Shown piece by piece: positions 8,751-17,345 of a stretch of DNA of 38,488 nucleotides. Made by a program: the position numbers and the translations under genes. Location of the stretch: the NCBI GenBank assembly GCA_035528905.1, contig DATKXU010000044.1:1-38488 (forward strand). The letters run 5' to 3'. The notes under the pieces are model-generated. The model was not told where the DNA came from. It made no database searches and was given only the letters and a program-made list of their open reading frames with translations. Each line of letters opens with the position of its first letter. Position 1 is the first letter of the stretch. The DNA is from DATKXU01 sp035528905. Its GTDB lineage: Bacteria; Armatimonadota; UBA5829; DTJY01.

Positions 8751-11744
8751 ATGTTCATCCGCAAGAGGATCTTGGTTTTGGCGGGGCTGGCGCTCCTCTT
8801 GTCGGCAACAGGCGCTTCCGGTGCGCCGCATGTTCACCTCAAGTATGCCACGTTCGACCTCTCGGCTGGTGAGCCTCAAATACCCGCGGAACTTCGGGCA
8901 CATGCTGTTTCCCGTGAGTACGCCTACTACATTGTGCAATTCAATGGGCCGATCGAGCCTTCCTGGAAGGCGGATCTCGGCTCGCTGGGGGCGGAGATAT
9001 TCGATTATCTCCCGGACTTTGCATTCATAGTGCGCATGACGCCTGAGGCAGCGGAGAACGTATCGAGGCTGCCGGAGGTGCAGGGGGTTGCATTCTATCA
9101 TCCTGCGTACCGCCTTAGCCCGGGACTCATGAGCAAGCACGGGTCTTTCAAGGTGGTCATACAAATGTTTCCGGGTGAATCGAGATTGCCCGTTGAGGCG
9201 GAGATCAGGCGCGCAGGAGGCTCGGTGCACGCCAGCGCGTCCGGCCCGGGCGGTGAACATGTGGAAGCGTCGTTGACTCCGCAGATGGTGCGGCGTATCG
9301 CCGTCCAGAGAGGCGTCTACTGGATCGAGCCCCGGCTGGAGCGCAGGCTGAGCAACAATGTGGCTCGCGGCATCATGAATGTTCCACCGGTGTGGACGAA
9401 TATCGGCCTTTTTGGAAGTGGGGAGCTGGTTGCCGTCTGTGATACCGGCCTTGACACTGGCAGCTTGTCAACCATTTCGGCTGACTTCGCCGGGCGCATC
9501 TTTAGGACTTATGCGCTTGGGCGGAAAAACAAGTGGGACGATCCGCACGGCCATGGCACGCATGTTGCCGGGTCGGTTCTCGGCAGCGGCGCTCTTTCCG
9601 GCGCCAATCCGGCAACTCACAACTATACCTCCTCGTTTGCCGGCAATGCTCCCGAGGCGCAGCTCGTATTTCAGTCGGTGCTGGACAACGCGGGCGGCCT
9701 GGGAGGCATTCCCTCCAACCTCAACGATCTCTTCCTGCCGCCGTATTCTGACGACGGGGCGCGGGTGCATACCAATAGCTGGGGCGCAGCCTATGCCGGC
9801 GCGTACACTACTGATTCGCGAAACCTCGATATGTTCATGTGGAACCACAAGGACATGACGATACTGTTCTCCGCTGGAAATGGGGGGGTAGACGCCAACG
9901 CCGACGGCGTCGTTGACCTCGATTCCTTAGATTCGCCCGGAACAGCGAAGAACTGCATCACAATAGGCGCTAACGAGAACTACCGCCTGTCGGGCGGCGC
10001 TCAGGGCACCTATTGGAACTACTGGCCTGACGACTATCCTGCCGAACCGATCAAAAGCGACAAGGTCAGCAACAACTCCTCCGGCATGGTGGCATTTAGC
10101 AGTCGCGGACCCTGCGACGACGGCAGGATCAAGCCGGACATCTGCGCGCCTGGGACGAACATCATCTCCTGCAGGTCGCATGTCGCGGGGGCTGGCACTC
10201 TCTGGGGCGTATACAATGCCGATTACGTTTACTGCGGCGGCACCAGCATGTCAACGCCGCTGACGGCCGGGGCGTGTGCACTTGTGCGGGAGTACTATCG
10301 CACAACGAAGAGCCATACCCCCAGTGCGGCTCTGATTAAGGCCACGCTGATTAACGGCGCCGCAGAGCTGTATCCCGGGCAGTACGGCACAGGGAGCTTC
10401 AAGGAGATTCCGACCACTCGCCCTAACAATGTGGAAGGTTGGGGATTGGTAAATCTGGCCTACAACCTCACGCCTACCGCTCCAAGGACGATGGAGTTTG
10501 CTGACAACACAGCGGGTCTGAACACCGGAGGCTCCGCTGTCTATACGTATCCCATTTCGGCGAGCACGGATCCCCTTCGCATCACGCTTGTGTGGACGGA
10601 CTATTGGGCATCTGTCTCGGCTTCACCGGCGCTGGTGAACGATCTCGATCTGGTAGTCACATTGCCGGACAGCTCAACCCGAAGAGGCAATGGGACCACC
10701 GACCGTCTAAACAACGTCGAGGGAGTGGATATCAATTCCCCGATGCCGGGAACGTATACGGTGACCATCAGCGGCTATAACATCCCAGACGGCCCTCAAG
10801 CGTTCGCACTGGTCGTGTCAGGCGATATCGGTCCGCCGCCTCCTACAGCAGTCATTGATCTGCCTGCGGCTGGGACGACGCTCTTCGGCCCTGTCAGGAT
10901 CAAGGGCACCGCTTCCGGCAGTGCTTTCCAGGAGTATACGTTGGAGTACGGCATCGGAGAGTCGCCGTCGTCATGGTCGCCCATAGGGGTTCCTCAGACT
11001 ACGCCGGTGGTCAACGGCGTGCTGGGAACTTGGGATACCTCGGCCCTGTCGAACGGCACATACACTGTAAAACTCACTGCGAGAAATACTGAGGGCGGCG
11101 TCGCTGCGGACACCGTGACCGTCAATGTGCTCAAGACGAGCATCTACCAGGTCAAGAACAGCGAAGACGGCGACTCCGTCATCTTGACGGGCAAAGTCGT
11201 CAGCGCCGGGCCTGCGCAGTTCCCCGGCATCATGTACGTTCAGGAGCCGGACAGGTCGTCCGGCTTGAAGGTCGAGCTCGGATCCACGCAGACAGACGCG
11301 ATCATCGGCAGCATAGTCACTGTCAGCGGGACTCTTCAGACGTTGGCCGGGGAGAGAACGATCACGAACCCGGTAGTCACGGTCACGGGCTCCGGCGACC
11401 AACCCACGGCGTTGAGCGTAGTCAACCGCGACGTAGGCGGCTCCGCCTTGAACATCTATACGCCGGGAGTTACCGGAGGCACCGGACTCAACAATGTCGG
11501 CTTGCTCATCTGCGTGTGGGGCCGCGTGACTGCGGTAGGGTCGGACTACTTCTACCTGGATGATGGTTCCAATCTCGCAGGCGCTTCGGGATATACGGGG
11601 CTGAAGGTCATCACAGGGGTGCTTTCCAAGCCCGGATCCGATCAGTATGCCGCCGTGGTCGGAATCAGCTCGGTGGAGGTTGATGGCTCTACGATCCGCC
11701 CGGTAGTCCGCCCGAGGCGTGGGAGCGATCTCACGTACTACTAA
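8751..11744 (+). CDS. Secreted subtilisin-like serine protease (S8) with C-terminal modules
   Basis: A 997-residue protein with a signal peptide (FIRKR, a hydrophobic run, then GASGA). A prodomain-like region of roughly 200 residues precedes the S8 catalytic domain: D231 in CDTGLDTG, H268 in GHGTHVAG, the oxyanion Asn in SAGNGG, and S499 in GGTSMSTP. After it come a jelly-roll P-like domain (about 585-700), an Ig-like domain (about 705-800) and a C-terminal OB-like domain (about 805-910) of the kind seen in exported nucleic-acid or sugar-binding proteins. ATG 8751 has AGGAG 10 nt upstream; ATG 8703 would add a non-signal extension. Large Ser/Thr/Gly content suits an extracellular enzyme. Substrate is unknown. 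Confidence 0.88.
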   Translation: MFIRKRILVLAGLALLLSATGASGAPHVHLKYATFDLSAGEPQIPAELRAHAVSREYAYYIVQFNGPIEPSWKADLGSLGAEIFDYLPDFAFIVRMTPEAAENVSRLPEVQGVAFYHPAYRLSPGLMSKHGSFKVVIQMFPGESRLPVEAEIRRAGGSVHASASGPGGEHVEASLTPQMVRRIAVQRGVYWIEPRLERRLSNNVARGIMNVPPVWTNIGLFGSGELVAVCDTGLDTGSLSTISADFAGRIFRTYALGRKNKWDDPHGHGTHVAGSVLGSGALSGANPATHNYTSSFAGNAPEAQLVFQSVLDNAGGLGGIPSNLNDLFLPPYSDDGARVHTNSWGAAYAGAYTTDSRNLDMFMWNHKDMTILFSAGNGGVDANADGVVDLDSLDSPGTAKNCITIGANENYRLSGGAQGTYWNYWPDDYPAEPIKSDKVSNNSSGMVAFSSRGPCDDGRIKPDICAPGTNIISCRSHVAGAGTLWGVYNADYVYCGGTSMSTPLTAGACALVREYYRTTKSHTPSAALIKATLINGAAELYPGQYGTGSFKEIPTTRPNNVEGWGLVNLAYNLTPTAPRTMEFADNTAGLNTGGSAVYTYPISASTDPLRITLVWTDYWASVSASPALVNDLDLVVTLPDSSTRRGNGTTDRLNNVEGVDINSPMPGTYTVTISGYNIPDGPQAFALVVSGDIGPPPPTAVIDLPAAGTTLFGPVRIKGTASGSAFQEYTLEYGIGESPSSWSPIGVPQTTPVVNGVLGTWDTSALSNGTYTVKLTARNTEGGVAADTVTVNVLKTSIYQVKNSEDGDSVILTGKVVSAGPAQFPGIMYVQEPDRSSGLKVELGSTQTDAIIGSIVTVSGTLQTLAGERTITNPVVTVTGSGDQPTALSVVNRDVGGSALNIYTPGVTGGTGLNNVGLLICVWGRVTAVGSDYFYLDDGSNLAGASGYTGLKVITGVLSKPGSDQYAAVVGISSVEVDGSTIRPVVRPRRGSDLTYY

Positions 11745-11765
11745 GCCTCTCGCAGGCTGCTCCCC

Positions 11766-11794
11766 CTGTCGGTTCCCCGCTTTTGTGCTACCAT
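11766..11794 (+). promoter_or_regulatory. Possible weak promoter of the DUF6259-like gene
   Basis: TACCAT (11789-11794) has a TGC extended -10, but the -35 (CTGTCG, 11766-11771) is poor. It lies 30 nt before ATG 11825. Read-through from the protease gene is the alternative. Confidence 0.3.
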
Positions 11795-11824
11795 ATGCGC
11801 GAATCTTCTTCGGAGGTCGTGCTA

Positions 11825-14029
11825 ATGGCGCTTAATAACGTCTTTCACAGGGTTGCCCTTGTGTCAATCGCCTGGGTGGGCGTTCTGCTGCTGGGTGCGT
11901 CCGTGCGAGTCCAGTGCAACATATCTCCGAGCGGGCAGAACGTAGTCCTCGACTCCGGCAAGCTAAAATTGACCTTCAACGTGTCCGGCGGCAGGCTTTC
12001 GCTCCAAGGGCTAGCTGCCGCCGACGGGCGCGAGTGGCTGGGCAACTCCGGCGACGCAGGCTCGCTCTGGCGCTTGGCGTTCCAAGGGCCTGAGGGCATG
12101 GCCAAAGACTTGGGCAGTAGTGATGCCATCCTGTCCGATGCAGCGGGACGCCGCGACCGAGCTGACTTCGCATGGACGGTTCCGTTGGCAGAACAGGCAG
12201 CCGAGGTAACGATGGCTGTCCGTGTCGAGCCTGGGAATCCGATTTCTTACTGGTCGCTTCGGGCTAAGCTCCCGGACGGCTGGAAGGTTTCGCGCGCCGA
12301 TTTCCCCATAGTTCCGAATATCAAGCGGCACAAGGGCTTGAAGATGGCCGTCCCTTGGGGCTGGGGCCTGGAGTACGATGTGGAGCCCGGCACGCAGTAC
12401 GACGGTTCTTATCCGTCGTGCCAGGCTGCGATGCAGTTTCTCGCATTCTATCACGGCGGCCACGGGCTCTACATCGGAGCGCACGACGTCCGGGGCGGCC
12501 ACAAGACGTTCAAAGCAGCGGCTCGGCGGGACAACGTCGGGTATCTGTGCATGAATTGGCCTGCGCTTCAGAAGTCGGGCGGCGGAACGTATAAGGTCCC
12601 GTTCGAGGCGGCGATCGGCGTGTTCAACGGGGATTACTACGATGCCGCGCAGATCTATCGCAAATTCACCTTCAAGACGCCTTGGGGCAGAGGCGGCCCG
12701 GTGTCCGAGCGCCCGATCCCACAGTGGGTAAAGGATACCGACCTCTGGCTGTTTTCAGAGTTAACGCCGGGTGAGAACCTGGCGCTCTACAAGAAGGCGG
12801 CCGACATCTTCGGCATTCCGATCTCTTTCCACTGGTATCGCTGGCACGAGATACCCTACGATACCCTATATCCTGACTACTTCCCAGCCAAGTCGGGGTT
12901 TGCAGAGGCCGTCAGGGAGCTTCAGGGGGTGGGCTGGCATGTGATGCCTTATATCAACGGCCGGCTGAGCGATCCCAAGTCGAAGTTCTGGACACAACAG
13001 CGTGGGGACAAAGCGGCAGCCAGGCGGGAAAACGGCAAGCCATACCCTGAGACCTACGTCGCCCACGTCCCGCTGAACGTCATGTGCCCGTACTCGGCCC
13101 AGTGGCGGCAAACCGTCGCCGGGCTTGTGGAGCGCCTGCTGCGCGAGTTCGGCGTGGACGGGGTATACATTGATCAGATCGGGGCAGCCGGACCCGTTAG
13201 ATGCTTCAATCCCGATCACGGCCATCCTCTGGGCGGGGGTACGCTGTGGGTTGACGGCTACCGAAAGCTCGTGGCCGAGGCGCGCGAGAAGCTCCCAAAG
13301 AATGCTATCCTTGCCACCGAAGAAAACGCGGAGTGCTGGATTGACCAGTTCGATCTTCAGCTTATGGCAAACACTCCAACTTCCGAACCGGAGCCGATTC
13401 CCTTGTTCCCGTCCGTTTATTCCGGCCGTTCGCTGACCTTCGGATTTCAGTATCCGGCGTGGGACGACATCGTTAAGTCGGTTCCGTTTCGGGCGAAGGT
13501 GGCGCGGTCGTTCGTCTGGGGCGCGCAACCCGGCTGGGTTCGCCTCGTGGATATTACAAGGCCGGAAGCGACCAAAGAGGCTGAGTTCCTGCGGAACGTA
13601 GTCCGCTGCCGCCGCTTCGGCCATAAGTTTCTCGTGTACGGCCGGTTCCTGGGCATGCTGAACGTTCGCGGCGACAACCCGCGCGTCGTATGCAGTGATG
13701 CTCCGGGTTCTTTCGGTGGCAACTACAGGATCGTCCTCCCATGCGTGCCGGCATCCGCATGGCTTGCCGAAGATGGGAGCCTGGGCGTCGTGCTGGCAAA
13801 TATGTCCGACGATGTCCGGGAGGTAGAGTTTGATCTTCCGCTGGCAAGAGTCGGCATCAGCGCATCGAAAGGCTTCACAATACAGACCTTCGGCCCCGAA
13901 GGGCTTGTCTCGTTGGGGAACAGCACGACCGCCTTGCAGAAGTTGACGATTCCAGGTAGAGGCGCTCTAATAGTCTCCGTGTCCGCCGGGCAGCGCGAAG
14001 CGAGCTCTATCGTCATCCGCAAACGATAG
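11825..14029 (+). CDS. Secreted DUF6259-type, glycosidase-like protein
   Basis: This 734-residue protein has an N-terminal hydrophobic export signal. An N-terminal beta-rich domain of about 270 residues (SGGRLSL, PWGWGLEYD) resembles the supersandwich of GH36/GH31-like enzymes. A TIM-barrel-like middle follows, with FHWYRWH and, near 13160, the strand-end motif FGVDGVYIDQ, whose Asp sits where retaining alpha-glycosidases of this fold have their nucleophile. A C-terminal beta-sandwich ends the protein. This layout agrees with proteins annotated as DUF6259. ATG 11825 is chosen for GGAGG 8 nt upstream. It probably acts on an extracellular glycan, but the sugar cannot be read from sequence. It follows the S8 protease by 80 nt, so a secreted degradative pair is possible. 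Confidence 0.65.
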   Translation: MALNNVFHRVALVSIAWVGVLLLGASVRVQCNISPSGQNVVLDSGKLKLTFNVSGGRLSLQGLAAADGREWLGNSGDAGSLWRLAFQGPEGMAKDLGSSDAILSDAAGRRDRADFAWTVPLAEQAAEVTMAVRVEPGNPISYWSLRAKLPDGWKVSRADFPIVPNIKRHKGLKMAVPWGWGLEYDVEPGTQYDGSYPSCQAAMQFLAFYHGGHGLYIGAHDVRGGHKTFKAAARRDNVGYLCMNWPALQKSGGGTYKVPFEAAIGVFNGDYYDAAQIYRKFTFKTPWGRGGPVSERPIPQWVKDTDLWLFSELTPGENLALYKKAADIFGIPISFHWYRWHEIPYDTLYPDYFPAKSGFAEAVRELQGVGWHVMPYINGRLSDPKSKFWTQQRGDKAAARRENGKPYPETYVAHVPLNVMCPYSAQWRQTVAGLVERLLREFGVDGVYIDQIGAAGPVRCFNPDHGHPLGGGTLWVDGYRKLVAEAREKLPKNAILATEENAECWIDQFDLQLMANTPTSEPEPIPLFPSVYSGRSLTFGFQYPAWDDIVKSVPFRAKVARSFVWGAQPGWVRLVDITRPEATKEAEFLRNVVRCRRFGHKFLVYGRFLGMLNVRGDNPRVVCSDAPGSFGGNYRIVLPCVPASAWLAEDGSLGVVLANMSDDVREVEFDLPLARVGISASKGFTIQTFGPEGLVSLGNSTTALQKLTIPGRGALIVSVSAGQREASSIVIRKR

Positions 14030-14036
14030 TCAAAGC

Positions 14037-14951
14037 TTACCCCAGCCTCCTGACCGTCGGCTGGAGGTCCATCTTCTTCAGCGTGTCGAGGTAGTCCTGC
14101 GGAGACATCTCCTCCGGGCGCTTCCCGGCCAGCGTGATGACTATCCCTTCAAGGACGTTCGTGGCTAGAGTCCGCCCGTCGAACTCCCGTGTGGCCGTTA
14201 TCAAGGTCCTGACGCCGCGGGCCTTCAGGTTTTCGATGTCGGCTGGCGTAAGCGTGTTCGTGATGACGGTCTTTCCGGCCATAGCGCCCGACTCCGGCGG
14301 CGGCATGAACTTCCCGATGATCTTGTAGTCGCCGGCGATGATGTCGGCCCAGCGGAAGTGCTTCTCGTGCTTCGGCGTGATCTTCTCCTGTTTTCCGCCG
14401 GTGGGATAGAGCCATTGGAAGGGGACGACGCAGATCAGCGGCAGGAGAGTCCGCGCCACAAGCATGAGCGCTTGCCACGATCTTATAGGAACTGGTACGC
14501 CCACGTCGAACATCAGATCGCCGAAGACCACCGACTTAGCGAGGCGTGCGATGGATTCCGCCATCCCGAAGCGGTCTACTCCGCACACGACCAGGGCGTT
14601 CTTGCCCGTGAAGTCAACAATCCCCTCGCGCTGAAGCCAATCAATCATCTCACGCTCGAGGGTGTCCTTGATGCCCCAGCCGTCAACGACCGGCGTCACC
14701 TTGGCGTTCGCGGCAAGCTTCGCCGCGTCTCGTATGATGTATCGTCGTCTGCCCGCGCATAAGTACAGATTGATCCCGCCCAGCCCGATCGCGTCAACCT
14801 TGCCGTCGAACTCCCTGACGAGCTGCGCGAACTTCGCCATGTCGCCGTTCGTCCCGATCCTGGATATTTCGAACTCCACGCCTGCCAGGGTCTCGGTGAC
14901 AGTCTTGTCGCCCTTGCTCGATCCCAGACTAACGCTCACAACTCGCTTCAT
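14037..14951 (-). CDS. Dinucleotide-binding-like protein linked to AhbAB (family often labelled quinate 5-dehydrogenase)
   Basis: A 304-residue protein that opens with a beta strand and a Ser-rich loop (SLGSSKGDK). It has GLGGIN and later ALVVCGVDRFGMAE, compatible with a Rossmann-like nucleotide site, then a hydrophobic stretch (LPLICVVPFQWLY). Relatives carry the automatic name quinate/shikimate dehydrogenase, but I do not see convincing catalytic motifs for that reaction. It lies 8 nt after ahbB on the same strand, so it is the last gene of a three-gene operon. A role in tetrapyrrole or heme supply is inferred from this position only. It converges on the DUF6259 gene with 7 nt between them. 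Confidence 0.6.
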   Translation of the reverse strand: MKRVVSVSLGSSKGDKTVTETLAGVEFEISRIGTNGDMAKFAQLVREFDGKVDAIGLGGINLYLCAGRRRYIIRDAAKLAANAKVTPVVDGWGIKDTLEREMIDWLQREGIVDFTGKNALVVCGVDRFGMAESIARLAKSVVFGDLMFDVGVPVPIRSWQALMLVARTLLPLICVVPFQWLYPTGGKQEKITPKHEKHFRWADIIAGDYKIIGKFMPPPESGAMAGKTVITNTLTPADIENLKARGVRTLITATREFDGRTLATNVLEGIVITLAGKRPEEMSPQDYLDTLKKMDLQPTVRRLG

Positions 14952-14959
14952 GGCTGACT

Positions 14960-15439
14960 TCAGGCCTCCGACGTGCTTGCGAAGTACACAGGGCGGGCTT
15001 TCTTGAACTCCTTTGTTGTGTAGAGGAGCGCGTAATCGGCGATCCCGGTTTCCTCCGAAATCCGCCGAGCGGCGTTCTCGCAGCCCTCCCGCGATTTGCC
15101 GTGAATCATGGTGTATAGGTTGTACCTGAAGTTGCTGAATCTCGTCCGCTGGTAGCAGTGACTCACGGCCTCGGAGGCTGCGGCTGCTCGTCCGAACTCC
15201 TCGATCCTGTCATCCGGCACGTTCCACACGCCCATAGCATTCACGGAGTAGCCGGCCCGACGATGGCGCAGCACGGCCCCGAAGCGCCTGATGGTCCCAT
15301 CGGCGTTCCACGCCTTCAACTGCGCCAGCAGTTCGTCCTGCGAGACCCCCGCCTTCTGAGCGGGCTCCAGGAACGGTTCCTCGCAGAGAGGCAGCCCGCC
15401 CCGGAGCGCCTTGATTATCCCGATCTGAGCCTCGGTCAT
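14960..15439 (-). CDS. ahbB: Siroheme decarboxylase subunit, AhbB/NirL-like
   Basis: A 159-residue Lrp/AsnC-like protein with an N-terminal winged helix and C-terminal ferredoxin-like domain. The signature RRFGAVLRHRRAGY, SHCYQRTRF and YNLYTMIHG is that of siroheme decarboxylases, not of DNA-binding Lrp regulators. With its partner it removes two acetate carboxyls from siroheme to give didecarboxysiroheme, the first dedicated step of the alternative heme pathway. Its ATG overlaps the stop of the preceding gene by one base (TAATG), which points to coupled translation of the two subunits. The A/B naming follows gene order and motif and is less certain than the family. Confidence 0.8.
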   Translation of the reverse strand: MTEAQIGIIKALRGGLPLCEEPFLEPAQKAGVSQDELLAQLKAWNADGTIRRFGAVLRHRRAGYSVNAMGVWNVPDDRIEEFGRAAAASEAVSHCYQRTRFSNFRYNLYTMIHGKSREGCENAARRISEETGIADYALLYTTKEFKKARPVYFASTSEA

Positions 15440-15885
15440 TAGAACCCTAGATTCACTCTCAGCTTGAAAGTCCGCTCTGCCGGAAGCTCGTGTATATCCG
15501 AGATTCCTGTCTTTGTCTTGATCTCTTCGAGCGTGCGCTCGAGCTCCTCAGCATCTCGACAGACAAGCGTGAACCACAGATTGTACTCGTGGTCGCGCCC
15601 GTAGTTGTGCGTTACTTGCGCGAAGGCGCTGATACTGTTCGCTGCTTCATCCAGGCGGTCTGCGGGGACCTTCGCCGCCACCAGGGTTGTCACATGTTCC
15701 AGCCTGCGGGCATCGAAGGAGGGCCCGATCTCTCGAATGATCCCTGAATTCGCCAGGGCCCGGACGCGATCGAGCGCGTTTCTCTCGCTAATCCCCAGGC
15801 ACTCACCAAGAACGCGGTAAGGACGCTCGGCGATGGGGAAGTCGCCCTGCACGATCTCTAGCAACCGTCTGTCGAGGTCATCCAC
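15439..15885 (-). CDS. ahbA: Siroheme decarboxylase subunit, AhbA/NirD-like
   Basis: A 148-residue Lrp/AsnC-fold protein with the NirD/AhbA pattern: FPIAERPY, a winged-helix region, IIREIGPSFD, AAKVP and HNYGRDHEYNLW, whose two histidines lie in the siroheme-binding area. Upstream codons stay open to 15975, but the promoter at 15917-15945 runs through them. I therefore choose GTG 15885, which has GAAGG 8 nt upstream and begins directly at the conserved DDLDRRLL helix. It is the first gene of the ahbA-ahbB-14037 operon. Later pathway enzymes (AhbC, AhbD) are not in this window. Confidence 0.8.
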   Translation of the reverse strand: MDDLDRRLLEIVQGDFPIAERPYRVLGECLGISERNALDRVRALANSGIIREIGPSFDARRLEHVTTLVAAKVPADRLDEAANSISAFAQVTHNYGRDHEYNLWFTLVCRDAEELERTLEEIKTKTGISDIHELPAERTFKLRVNLGF

Positions 15886-15916
15886 CAGCAAAACCTTCGC
15901 GATTCGGCGTTTCACA

Positions 15917-15945
15917 AGTATACCAGGGGGCGTGGGGGCGGTCAA
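15917..15945 (-). promoter_or_regulatory. sigma70-type promoter of the ahbAB operon
   Basis: Minus strand: TTGACC (15945-15940), a 17-bp spacer and TATACT (15922-15917) with a TGG extended -10. Transcription would begin near 15910, so the longer reading frames up to 15975 cannot be translated from this promoter. Confidence 0.75.
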
Positions 15946-16041
15946 ATCCGGTAGCATTCCCGGTACGTTTGGCACAGTTCTTGAAGTCTCCTACTTTGGA
16001 AGAGCCTAAAACCCCAGTCAGGCGAGAACTGCCGGAAAGGA

Positions 16042-16067
16042 GAACAGGGGAAAGCGGCCTCCTGTTC
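16042..16067. other. Short hairpin before the DUF5658 gene
   Basis: GAACAGG (16042-16048) pairs with CCTGTTC (16061-16067) around a 12-nt loop. It ends 14 nt before ATG 16081, so if transcribed it would sit in the leader. I match it to no known riboswitch. Confidence 0.3.
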
Positions 16068-16080
16068 AGCCGTGGGCGGG

Positions 16081-16386
16081 ATGAGACTTACTATTAGCAG
16101 AGAAAGCCTTTGCCTGATTGCGATATGCCTTGCGGATACCCTACTCACCATCGTATTGGTCGCCTCCGGCCTCGCGAAAGAAGCCAATCCGCTGATGGTG
16201 TACTGCGTTGATCGCGGCTACGGCATCTTCTGCTTAGTGAAGTTGGGGACGCTGATCCCTACCGTGGTGGCAGCGGAGATGTACAGGGCCTCCAATCCGG
16301 TGTTCGTCAGGAGGGCGCTGCGAACGGGGATCGCCGCCTACCTGTGCCTCTACTTCGGGGGACTGCTGGCGGTGAACTTCGTATAG
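16081..16386 (+). CDS. DUF5658-like small membrane protein
   Basis: A 101-residue protein with three or four hydrophobic segments. The first carries ADTLLT, followed by KEANPLM and then a later Lys in CLVKLG, the pattern of DUF5658 proteins (Asp, EANP and Lys inside membrane helices). Function of the family is unknown. ATG 16081 is preferred; a GTG at 16072 in the same frame is possible, and neither has a good Shine-Dalgarno site. It converges on the TPR gene with 12 nt between them. Confidence 0.6.
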   Translation: MRLTISRESLCLIAICLADTLLTIVLVASGLAKEANPLMVYCVDRGYGIFCLVKLGTLIPTVVAAEMYRASNPVFVRRALRTGIAAYLCLYFGGLLAVNFV

Positions 16387-16398
16387 CCGGTCCGCGGC

Positions 16399-17082
16399 TC
16401 ACCTAGGCAAGACCGTCTGTTCAAGTTCCGAGAGCAGATTTCGGATGTCTTCCCAGAATGGATCGTCAGTGCCCGCGAGCTGCATTGCCCTTGTGGCCAT
16501 TATGGTCGCCTCTTCGTACTTCCCCAGCATCTTGAACGCGTGCGCTATGGTGAAGTGTATGGCCGACGAATCGGGATGCAGAGCCAGGGCGCGTTTCAGG
16601 TGCGGGATGGCTTTGTCGGCTGTTCCTATGGCGATATACGCATTGGCAAGTGAGAAGTGCGCGTCAACGTCCTCCGGGTCCAGATCAATCGCCTTCGCGA
16701 GCAGTTGAATCATCGCCTTGCGCTGGGCTTCGGCCTCCTCCATGTGAGCCAAGTAGCTCCCGAAAGCTGCCTGTCCCAAGGCGGTGTAGACGCCGGGGTA
16801 ACGCGGATCTTGCTCGATGATCGCCAGGTACTGCTCCATGGCTTCATCATGCTTGTTGCCGAGTGACAGCGCCAATCCCAGATTATACCGGCCGCTCATG
16901 TGCTGGGGGTTCATGCTGACGCAGTCCGTGAGAAGCCTGATGGACCGGTCTATGCCGCCCGCTGCCATGGCCTCCATTCCGGCCTTGAAATAGCGATCCG
17001 GATCCGTTGCCAGCAGTTTCCCGCACACCTCACATGCCTTCGATCCTGCTGCGGAATCAGCATCGCATAGAAAGCAGTGCAT
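16399..17082 (-). CDS. TPR protein with N-terminal zinc-ribbon-like motif
   Basis: A 227-residue soluble protein. The N-terminus has two Cys pairs, C3-x2-C6 and C17-x2-C20, a short zinc ribbon. The rest is a run of tetratricopeptide repeats (RYNLGLALSLGNKHDEA, YTALGQAAF, AHFSLANAYIAIGTADKA, HFTIAHAFKMLGKYEEA), five to six units by eye. Such proteins are protein-binding scaffolds; no partner can be named. ATG 17082 has GGAGGGG 7 nt upstream, better than the upstream ATG at 17127. Confidence 0.75.
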   Translation of the reverse strand: MHCFLCDADSAAGSKACEVCGKLLATDPDRYFKAGMEAMAAGGIDRSIRLLTDCVSMNPQHMSGRYNLGLALSLGNKHDEAMEQYLAIIEQDPRYPGVYTALGQAAFGSYLAHMEEAEAQRKAMIQLLAKAIDLDPEDVDAHFSLANAYIAIGTADKAIPHLKRALALHPDSSAIHFTIAHAFKMLGKYEEATIMATRAMQLAGTDDPFWEDIRNLLSELEQTVLPR

Positions 17083-17345
17083 ACCGAATCCCCTCCAATG
17101 GAGTTCTTCACCGCAAAGGCCGTTCAATCAAACCTGGATTGCTGCGGCATCTTGCTTCTCCAGGGGCTGCCCAGACGCGTGCGAGGGTTGGTTCGCCTGA
17201 CTGCAGGTGGCCTCCATGCCCTGGAATGCTAACTGTGCGTATTGTAATTGCGATTGGATAGGCGTGTCATATCGTGTGGTGAGAATTTATGCAAAATTCG
17301 GGGAATTGTTGCGTGCGGGTCGAGATGGTGACGCCCTGGACGCGA

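Noticed and set aside
14960..15885. Lrp/AsnC transcription regulators
   Set aside because: The HNYGRDHEYNLW and RRFGAVLRHRRAGY motifs mark siroheme decarboxylases, which share only the fold with Lrp.
15886..15975. N-terminal extension of AhbA to ATG 15975
   Set aside because: The promoter -35 and -10 lie inside this segment and the added residues are Pro-rich, without family similarity.
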